Assembly: GCA_003446375.1 (NCBI GenBank)
Contig: DMAW01000111.1
Coordinates: 1 to 20,998, forward strand
Origin: Eubacteriaceae bacterium
GTDB lineage: Bacteria; Bacillota; Clostridia; Eubacteriales; Alkalibacteraceae
Reading direction: 5' to 3'
DNA length: 20,998 nucleotides
Numbering within the stretch: position 1 is the stretch's first letter; the number at the start of each line of letters is the position of its first letter. Both the position numbers and the translations under genes were made by a program. This document shows, one piece after another, positions 15,562-20,998 of this stretch. The notes beneath the pieces were generated by a model, which saw only the letters and a list, made by a program, of their open reading frames with translations, searched no databases and had not been told where the DNA came from.

Positions 15562-16962
15562 TCATTTGCTTCTTTTAATTTCAAAACTGAAACTTACTCC
15601 TCCATCCTTATTTTCAGCCTCATATTTTCCATCGTGAAGGCTTATGATATTTTTTGCAATAGAAAGCCCAAGACCTACACCTTTCTTTTCTTTTTGAATA
15701 TTGCTTTTATAAAAGCTCTCCCATATGAATTTCAGATCTTCTTGCCTTATCTTTTCGCCATCATTATACACAGCTGTTTTTAATTTTTCATCATTAGCTT
15801 CAACAGATATTTCTATTTTCCCACCTTCCGAAACATGGTTGAATGCATTGTTAAGCAGATTATTGAGAACCTGTTCAAGCCTGAACTCATCCCCATCCAC
15901 ATAAAACTCATTAACTGAATCCATATTCAGTTTAAACTCGACTATCATATCTCTTTTACTGCTGACGTATTTTTCATATACCTGCCTAACAAGATCAGAG
16001 TAATTAAATCTTCTTTTATGTAGCTTATAGCTTCCGGATTCCAGTTGTGAAAGGTCGAGGAGATCCTGGGTCATCTTGCTTATTTTTTCGGCTTCCGATG
16101 AAATTACCTTATAGGCTTTTTCCATGTCGTGCTCTTTTACATATACCTTGTCTTCGATAGCTTCTATATAACCTTCTATCACTGCTAAAGGAGTCTGAAG
16201 CTCATGGGAAACCCTTGCTACAAACTCTCTTCTCATCTTGTCGAGATTTTTTTCTTTGTCCAGCTCTTCTTTCAGTTGCATTATGGTATTTTCCAGCTTT
16301 ACCGTCAATTCATTTAAAGTCTGACCTAACTGTCCTGTTTCATCTTGTGAACTTACAGTGTATCTAGTCTTGAAATCTAATTTTTTCATTTTTTGAGCAA
16401 CTTTATTGAGTTCAATCAAAGGTCTGGAAATTCCCCTTGAGAGTGGATAGATAACCGCTAATGACAAAACAAATATAGGGATCAATAAGTATATTACAAA
16501 TCTTTTTAACGCATCGATAGCTCTTTGAAATGATTCGTATCCTGTCCTGACAACCAAATAACTTCCATCGCTTAATTCCTGGTTGAAAATAAGCCAATCT
16601 TGCTCTATGCTTGAATTCATTCTGTAAAACCTGCCTTGCCCCATCATCATGTTCATCATATTGCGCATGCTTCCTGACAATTCTTGACCATTGCTTGAAT
16701 ATAAGACCTGCCCTCTTTCGGATATTATTTGTAAGGTCATGCCTAGATTTTCAGCGTAATCACTTAAAATTTCATCCATGTCGCCACTACTTGCGTCATA
16801 ATGATCTGATATATCGCCAGCGAATTTTTGTATGGTATTTTCTTGGCTTTTGTAATAAAAATCATCCAGAAAGAACTCTACCATTAAAACAATGAATCCG
16901 GCAATAATAAATATTAAAATAGACATGTAAATAAATATTCTATTAAAAATGCTTTTTTTCAT
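15562..16962 (-). CDS. HAMP-domain sensor histidine kinase
   Basis: A 466-residue inner-membrane kinase. TM1 spans about 9-30, an extracytoplasmic sensor region about 31-153, TM2 about 154-175, a HAMP linker about 176-226 and a HisKA domain with H253 in FVARVSHELQTPLAVIEGY. The ATPase domain shows the N box NNLLNNAFNHV, VYNDGE and the G box GVGLGLSIAKNII. All catalytic elements are present. The sensor loop holds a methionine cluster at residues 99-115. It starts 3 nt after the stop of the response regulator gene, with GAGGT inside the end of that gene, so the pair is coexpressed. The signal is unknown; the Met cluster hints at metal or redox sensing. Confidence 0.93.
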   Translation of the reverse strand: MKKSIFNRIFIYMSILIFIIAGFIVLMVEFFLDDFYYKSQENTIQKFAGDISDHYDASSGDMDEILSDYAENLGMTLQIISERGQVLYSSNGQELSGSMRNMMNMMMGQGRFYRMNSSIEQDWLIFNQELSDGSYLVVRTGYESFQRAIDALKRFVIYLLIPIFVLSLAVIYPLSRGISRPLIELNKVAQKMKKLDFKTRYTVSSQDETGQLGQTLNELTVKLENTIMQLKEELDKEKNLDKMRREFVARVSHELQTPLAVIEGYIEAIEDKVYVKEHDMEKAYKVISSEAEKISKMTQDLLDLSQLESGSYKLHKRRFNYSDLVRQVYEKYVSSKRDMIVEFKLNMDSVNEFYVDGDEFRLEQVLNNLLNNAFNHVSEGGKIEISVEANDEKLKTAVYNDGEKIRQEDLKFIWESFYKSNIQKEKKGVGLGLSIAKNIISLHDGKYEAENKDGGVSFSFEIKRSK

Positions 16963-16965
16963 CGA

Positions 16966-17628
16966 TCATACCTCAAATTTATAGCCTAAGCCTCTAACCG
17001 TTTTAATATAGCCTTCGGCTTTGCCCATTTTTTTTCTAAGCCTCTTTATAGCCGTATCCACAACTCTGTCATCGCCTTCAAAATCCAATCCCCAAATCCT
17101 GTCAAGTAGTCTCTCACGACTTATGGGAATATGTTGATTCTTAACTAGATATAATAAAATCTCATATTCTCTCTGGGATAGTTCTATTATAGATTCCTTT
17201 ACCATGACTTCCTTTTTCTCTTCATTTATTGCTAAATCTCCATAATCTTTTAAATTGTCATCTATGCTATTAGTTCTTTTAAGTATGGCTTTTGTCCTCA
17301 TAACAAGCTCTTTCATGCTGAAAGGTTTTGTCAGATAGTCATCTGCGCCGGTTTCAAAGCCTCTTATCCTGTCTTCAAGCTCACGTTTAGCCGTTAGAAA
17401 GATTACCGGCACCTTGCTTTCCTGCCTAATATACTCAAGCACTTCATAGCCATCATAGCCCGGCATCATAATGTCCATAATTATTATATCTACCAAATTT
17501 TCTTCCCATTTTTCTATGGCTTCATCACCATCTTTTGCAGTTATGACAAAATAACCTTCTTTTTTTAAATAAGCTTCTATAAGATTTCTTATGTTTTCTT
17601 CATCTTCCACTACAAATATTTTTTTCAT
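16966..17628 (-). CDS. OmpR/PhoB-family response regulator
   Basis: A 220-residue two-domain regulator. The receiver domain has acidic E8/D9, phosphoacceptor D52 in IIIMDIMMPGYDG, T79 and K101 in LTKPFSMKEL. The C-terminal winged helix (about 125-220) is OmpR-like, ending in DRVVDTAIKRLRKKMG and IKTVRGLGYKFEV. It is the cognate partner of the kinase encoded just downstream. The ATG at 17628 follows AAGGTG by 6 nt; an in-frame GTG at 17637 lies within that ribosome site and is unlikely. The intergenic region upstream carries a direct repeat suited to this family. Confidence 0.95.
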   Translation of the reverse strand: MKKIFVVEDEENIRNLIEAYLKKEGYFVITAKDGDEAIEKWEENLVDIIIMDIMMPGYDGYEVLEYIRQESKVPVIFLTAKRELEDRIRGFETGADDYLTKPFSMKELVMRTKAILKRTNSIDDNLKDYGDLAINEEKKEVMVKESIIELSQREYEILLYLVKNQHIPISRERLLDRIWGLDFEGDDRVVDTAIKRLRKKMGKAEGYIKTVRGLGYKFEV

Positions 17629-17658
17629 GATAGTCACCTTACAGTTCTTTTTTAATAT

Positions 17659-17667
17659 ATTATACCA
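17659..17667 (-). promoter_or_regulatory. Extended -10 promoter of the two-component operon
   Basis: On the minus strand TGGTATAAT (17659-17667) is an extended -10 element 31 nt before the regulator ATG. A second possibility is TTGACA (17706-17711) with TATATG (17682-17687) at an 18-nt spacing. Both face away from mgtE. Confidence 0.55.
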
Positions 17668-17702
17668 CTTATTTATGCAGGCATATACATTATAGACTGT
17701 CC

Positions 17703-17720
17703 ATGTGTCAATGATGTGTC
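17703..17720. repeat. 11-bp-spaced direct repeat, candidate response regulator site
   Basis: ATGTGTC occurs at 17703-17709 and again at 17714-17720, start to start 11 bp, about one helical turn. OmpR/PhoB-type regulators bind such tandem repeats as head-to-tail dimers. The pair lies just upstream of the mgtE -35 box and about 40 bp upstream of the regulator gene's extended -10 (or over its alternative -35). Confidence 0.45.
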
Positions 17721-17728
17721 CTTTTTTG

Positions 17729-17757
17729 TTGATATCTTGGCAAATAATATTTATAAT
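17729..17757 (+). promoter_or_regulatory. mgtE promoter
   Basis: TTGATA (17729-17734) and TATAAT (17752-17757) are separated by exactly 17 nt. Transcription would start near 17764, leaving a leader of about 58 nt. That is far too short for a magnesium (M-box) riboswitch, and none is visible. Confidence 0.8.
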
Positions 17758-17821
17758 ATAAATGGTAGCCGGGTGTCACGGTTTTCAATATGGGTATAGA
17801 CATTATAAGGAGGTGCTTCCT

Positions 17822-19153
17822 ATGGAAAAATTGTTAACATTGCTTGAAGAAAAGAAGTTTAAGGATCTCCGAGGATATCTTTCCACCCTTCACGCTCCAG
17901 ATATTGCAGAAGCAATGCAGGAAGTAAATAATAAAGAAAGCCTTCTTATTTTCAGATTGTTGCCTAAAGATTTGGCAGTAGAAGTCTTTTCTCATATGGA
18001 GCCTTCATATCAAGCGGAATTTTCAGAGCTAATTAAAGAAAATGAGCTAAGAGAGCTGGTAAATGAACTCAATTTTGACGATAAGATTGACTATTTGGAA
18101 GAGATTCCTGCTAATTTAGTTAAAAAGATTTTGCAGAACACTCCCGAAAATGAACGCAGGCTAATTAATCAATTTTTAAATTACCCGGAGTACTCAGCCG
18201 GCAGCATAATGACAATAGAGTTTGTAGACTTAAAGAAACACATGACAGTAAGAGACGCTATCAACCGAATCCGAAAAATCGGAGTTGATAAAGAAACGAT
18301 ATATACTTGCTACGTAATAAATAATGAACGAACGCTAGAAGGGATTATTTCTCTTAAAGAATTGATTCTTTCTTCTGAAGATTCTAAAATAGAATCTATT
18401 ATGAATCGAGATTATATAAGTGTCGAAACCCATACAAACCAAGAGGATGTAGCCGATAAGTTCTTGAAGTACGACCTTTTGGCAATGCCGGTAGTCGATT
18501 CAGAAAACCGACTTGTAGGAATTATAACCTTTGATGATGTCATGGATGTAATGGAAGAAGAAACCACCAAAGACTTCCACATAATGGCCGGTATGCAGAT
18601 TTCTGAAGAAGGCTATATGGATTCTTCAGTAGCCGGACTTTTCAAAAAAAGGTTTCCATGGCTTGCAGTTTTAATGATTTCTGCTACTTTTACAAGCGCT
18701 ATCATGGAACATTATGAAGCTATGATTGCGAGTATGGCAATACTAAGCGCTAACATCCCCATGCTCATGGGAACAAGCGGCAATGCCGGATCTCAAGCTT
18801 CGACATTGATGGTTCGCTCAATTGCAGTCGGAGATGTGGAATTTCGTGATTTGTTTAAAATCCTTTGGAAAGAGTTTCGGGTTAGCTTTTTGATAGGCAT
18901 AAGCCTTGCCGTCTTGAATTTTATAAGGATGTATCTAATAGGCAGCTACAATTTTTTATTATCGCTAGTAGTAAGCCTTACACTAGTTGCAACCATAACT
19001 CTAGCAAAGCTAATTGGGAGCACATTGCCTATGTTTGCAAAAAAAATCGGCTTGGATCCAGCCATCATGGCCAATCCCATGATAAGCACTATCTTGGATG
19101 CATTGGTTCTTATAACTTATTTCACAATTAGCGCATACTTTTTCAACCTATAA
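17822..19153 (+). CDS. mgtE: MgtE-type magnesium transporter
   Basis: A 443-residue inner-membrane Mg2+ channel/transporter. Order of domains: an N-terminal helical superhelix domain (about 1-120), two CBS domains (about 125-245, including MTVRDAINRIRKIG and LVGIITFDDVMDVM), a connecting helix, and five membrane helices from about 275. The family signature is GTSGNAGSQASTLMVRSIAVGD, shown here from GTSGNAGSQ onward, with DPAIMANPMISTILDALV near the end. In this family cytosolic Mg2+ bound by the N and CBS domains closes the pore. The ATG at 17822 follows AAGGAGGTG by 6 nt; in-frame sequence further upstream lies in the leader. It is divergent from the two-component genes and ends at a terminator. 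Confidence 0.95.
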   Translation: MEKLLTLLEEKKFKDLRGYLSTLHAPDIAEAMQEVNNKESLLIFRLLPKDLAVEVFSHMEPSYQAEFSELIKENELRELVNELNFDDKIDYLEEIPANLVKKILQNTPENERRLINQFLNYPEYSAGSIMTIEFVDLKKHMTVRDAINRIRKIGVDKETIYTCYVINNERTLEGIISLKELILSSEDSKIESIMNRDYISVETHTNQEDVADKFLKYDLLAMPVVDSENRLVGIITFDDVMDVMEEETTKDFHIMAGMQISEEGYMDSSVAGLFKKRFPWLAVLMISATFTSAIMEHYEAMIASMAILSANIPMLMGTSGNAGSQASTLMVRSIAVGDVEFRDLFKILWKEFRVSFLIGISLAVLNFIRMYLIGSYNFLLSLVVSLTLVATITLAKLIGSTLPMFAKKIGLDPAIMANPMISTILDALVLITYFTISAYFFNL

Positions 19154-19180
19154 AAACACTCGCCTAGACGAGTGTTTTCT
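19153..19180. terminator. Bidirectional terminator between mgtE and the glycosyltransferase gene
   Basis: AAAACACTCG (19153-19162) and CGAGTGTTTT (19169-19178) form a perfect 10-bp stem with a CCTAGA loop and T runs on both strands. The stop codon of the convergent glycosyltransferase gene (19164-19166) lies inside the loop, and the mgtE stop abuts the stem. Confidence 0.9.
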
Positions 19181-20303
19181 TATTTGATTCATATGATGAA
19201 TTTTCTTTTATAAGCAAGCTTCCTAAAGCTATTATTCTGTCAATCGATTGTTCTTTTGCAAGCTCTGACATGTTTTTAGCCATGCCGTCCAAGATATCCT
19301 TGTTATGGACAAGATAATCTACGACAGTCGTCAAATCCTTTATTTTATCTACTTTTATAGCCATCCCTGTCTCTACTAAAAAATCAGTGTTTTCCTCTTC
19401 CTGTCCGGGTATGTAATAAGGAATAATCATTGGTATGTTCTTTATTATGGATTCTGTTGTAGTCAACCCTCCGGGTTTGGTGATAATCACATCACCTCTA
19501 TCCATAAGCTCCGGTATATTTTCGACAAAACCGTAGACTTCAACGCTTTTATCTACAGCCTCGTCCTCTATTATTTTATCAATCCTATTTTTTACCTTTA
19601 AATTTTTCCCGCAAACTACTATAATCTTAAGATTATGTTTTGACCTTATAAGGCTCAAGAAGGCTTTTTCCATTTGGGAGGTCCCCATTGATCCGGCCAT
19701 TAGCAGCACAGTGAGATCGACACTGTAATCCTTGACTGCCAGAGTCGTGTGGTCAAGAAAAGACTTTCTTACCGGAATTCCATACGTATGAATCTTATCT
19801 TCTTTGACTCCCTTTTCAACCATTGTTTCCTTTGTGTACTCGCTGCCCACAACGTATGCATCCACTTGATCATGTATGTAGGCTCTGTGTATCATGTAAT
19901 CTGTAACTATCGAGATTATCGGCACATCAAACTCTCCGTCTCCCTTCAATGTACCAAGCACATTTGTGACCAATGGATGGGTAGCAATTATAATATTCGG
20001 TTTATTTTCGTTTATTATCGCCATCATATTTTTTTCCATTACATCTGTTATCAGTGCTACTATATAATGGCTCAAAGTTTTATTATTTGCTGCTCTATAC
20101 ATCCTTCCGTAAGTTCTCGGGCTTATATTGATGATCTTTTCATAACCCCGTGATATTACCGTATCGAGCAATTGATTTGTTTCTTTAAAAGCATCACATA
20201 TGATAGCTTCATAACTGCTTGCCTCAAAGTGCTCTTTCAATGAATTGGCAGCGATATTATGTCCTCCCCCTGTTGAAGCAGTAAAAATCAAAACTCTATT
20301 CAT
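19164..20303 (-). CDS. UgtP/MGDG synthase-like glycosyltransferase
   Basis: A 379-residue GT28-type glycosyltransferase. The N-terminal acceptor domain opens FTASTGGGHNIAANSL (7-22), the diacylglycerol-binding hallmark of the MGDG synthase N domain. The donor domain shows MAGSMGTSQ (202-210), VYGFVENIPELM, ITKPGGLTTTES (274-285) and PGQEEENTDFL (299-309), the UDP-sugar site. Length matches Bacillus UgtP (about 380). It most likely transfers a sugar from a UDP-sugar to diacylglycerol at the inner membrane face, making glycolipids that may anchor lipoteichoic acid. The exact sugar and number of transfers are not inferable. The ATG follows a moderate GGGG ribosome site and lies 89 nt downstream of the M15 peptidase gene. 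Confidence 0.88.
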   Translation of the reverse strand: MNRVLIFTASTGGGHNIAANSLKEHFEASSYEAIICDAFKETNQLLDTVISRGYEKIINISPRTYGRMYRAANNKTLSHYIVALITDVMEKNMMAIINENKPNIIIATHPLVTNVLGTLKGDGEFDVPIISIVTDYMIHRAYIHDQVDAYVVGSEYTKETMVEKGVKEDKIHTYGIPVRKSFLDHTTLAVKDYSVDLTVLLMAGSMGTSQMEKAFLSLIRSKHNLKIIVVCGKNLKVKNRIDKIIEDEAVDKSVEVYGFVENIPELMDRGDVIITKPGGLTTTESIIKNIPMIIPYYIPGQEEENTDFLVETGMAIKVDKIKDLTTVVDYLVHNKDILDGMAKNMSELAKEQSIDRIIALGSLLIKENSSYESNKKTLV

Positions 20304-20392
20304 AAAATCAACCCCGTATTAATTTTTAACGTCCAGTATATTTTATACTATAGGAATTAAAATATCATTAGAAATTAAATATAATTTTAATT

Positions 20393-20950
20393 TTACCACA
20401 TTCTCTTTGCCCCCGTGTCCAAATGCACAAAACTTTCGTAGCTTATGCCACACCCACCATGGGTGTTCGTTTCAACTACGACCTTTCCCAGGTCTCTGAC
20501 CGAAATACCTTTGGCTTTTATATCCGCTGCTTTGCCTCTTAAGTGCAAAGAATCCCTTACTCCTCCCGACAGATTATTGTGTCTTGGGCATCTCAATCCT
20601 GAACTAATTACAATGGGCATGCCTATCTTGTTTCTTATTCTCTGAAGTACCGCAATAAGATCTTCGTCGATTTGCCGTGGAAATCCGTTGCAATATTTCC
20701 CGTTGCATTTGCATCTGAACTCTTTAGAGCTAAAATTAGGATATTTTAAAAACATTATTTCCCTACTTGTTTCTGCTCCTACTATCCCGTCAATCTTCAA
20801 TCCGTAATCCTTTTGAAATTCGGTGACAGCCTTTTTTGTCTTAGGTCCGAATATGGAATCAATATCTTCTTCATCTTTTAGATATCCTTGACGTACCATC
20901 ATATTTTGCAATTTCTTTACTTCAACGCCTCTATCCCCAATCTTTATCAT
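20393..20950 (-). CDS. Peptidoglycan-binding M15 family peptidase
   Basis: A 185-residue protein in two parts. Residues 1-66 are a PG_binding_1 domain (GDRGVEVKKLQNMMVRQGYL, then FGPKTKKAVTEFQKDYGL and IDGIVG). Residues 70-185 are an M15A zinc peptidase: SSGLRCPRHN (116-125), SLHLRGKAADI (134-144) with ligands H136 and D143, and FVHLD with H176. Cysteines C80, C82, C87 in FRCKCNGKYCNG are common in related clostridial and phage enzymes. The family cleaves D-Ala-containing cell-wall peptides. No signal peptide is visible, unusual for a wall hydrolase outside phages. The ATG at 20948-20950 follows GAAGGAGG; the frame remains open to the window edge but upstream sequence is basic and lacks a ribosome site. 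Confidence 0.9.
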   Translation of the reverse strand: MIKIGDRGVEVKKLQNMMVRQGYLKDEEDIDSIFGPKTKKAVTEFQKDYGLKIDGIVGAETSREIMFLKYPNFSSKEFRCKCNGKYCNGFPRQIDEDLIAVLQRIRNKIGMPIVISSGLRCPRHNNLSGGVRDSLHLRGKAADIKAKGISVRDLGKVVVETNTHGGCGISYESFVHLDTGAKRMW

Positions 20951-20979
20951 TGATTTCCTCCTTCTTTTTCTTTTAGATA

Positions 20980-20996
20980 GGCGTTTGCAAAACGCC
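20980..20996. repeat. Hairpin-forming inverted repeat upstream of the M15 peptidase gene
   Basis: GGCGTTT (20980-20986) and AAACGCC (20990-20996) form a 7-bp stem with a 3-nt loop at the window edge, 30 nt before the peptidase start. It is the most GC-rich short stretch nearby. There is no T run on either side, so it does not look like a complete terminator. It may be a 5' leader stem or part of a structure cut by the window. Confidence 0.4.
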
Positions 20997-20998
20997 AC

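Noticed and set aside
17689..17711. TTGACA and TATAAT on the minus strand upstream of the response regulator gene as one promoter
   Set aside because: The hexamers are only 11 nt apart, too close for sigma-A. TTGACA may instead pair with TATATG (18-nt spacer), or the extended -10 at 17659-17667 may be used.
17758..17821. Magnesium riboswitch (M-box) before mgtE
   Set aside because: The leader is only about 58 nt and shows none of the conserved M-box segments or a terminator.
1..20998. A defence, mobile or otherwise novel multi-gene system
   Set aside because: Nearly every gene belongs to a core housekeeping or common accessory family. There are no transposases, integrases, CRISPR repeats, toxin-antitoxin pairs or attachment repeats, and base composition shows no obvious foreign island by eye.

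Overview
This window looks like ordinary chromosome from a low-GC, Gram-positive, anaerobe-type Firmicute, most likely class Clostridia. The pointers are AT-rich intergenic regions, strong AGGAGG-type ribosome binding sites, a lysine riboswitch, a T-box leader, a DUF4364 protein and a UgtP-like glycolipid glycosyltransferase. I cannot name the genus. No tRNA, rRNA, CRISPR array, insertion sequence or prophage block is visible. The first 13 bases match the Illumina adapter stem exactly, so the left edge is an assembly artefact that cuts off a cold-shock gene.

Left part (1-3.4 kb, minus strand): a truncated csp gene with a near-consensus promoter, then a three-gene operon. In transcription order the operon is an M20D amidohydrolase (possible N-acetyl-diaminopimelate deacetylase), a membrane-anchored extracytoplasmic protein with a TPR-like helical region and no recognised function, and a class I SAM methyltransferase. 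The first two genes overlap by TTGA.

Lysine region (3.5-8.6 kb, plus strand): a lysine (L-box) riboswitch with an intrinsic terminator precedes asd-dapA-dapB-dapH-lysC, which ends at a strong terminator. DapH means the acetyl variant of the diaminopimelate pathway. The divergent M20D enzyme would supply its deacetylation step. The aminotransferase, dapF and lysA are not here. lysC has an in-frame internal start at codon 246 that could make a separate regulatory subunit, as in Bacillus subtilis.

Middle (8.6-15.5 kb): a short QueG-related double [4Fe-4S] protein (minus), a DUF4364 predicted winged-helix protein (plus) whose -10 box lies inside an inverted repeat, a SERCA-like calcium P-type ATPase (minus), and valS (minus) under a T-box leader with a GTA valine specifier.

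Right part (15.5-21 kb): an OmpR-type response regulator and HAMP sensor kinase (minus) diverge from mgtE (plus). The shared intergenic region carries an 11-bp-spaced direct repeat that suits an OmpR-family regulator. The kinase sensor loop is unusually rich in methionine. A UgtP/MGDG-synthase-like glycosyltransferase and a peptidoglycan-binding M15 peptidase (both minus) end the window.

I looked for an undescribed multi-gene system and do not see a convincing one. The most interesting leads are regulatory or single-protein ones: the Met-rich sensor loop, the repeat between the two-component genes and mgtE, the DUF4364 operator-like repeat, and the uncharacterised surface protein.
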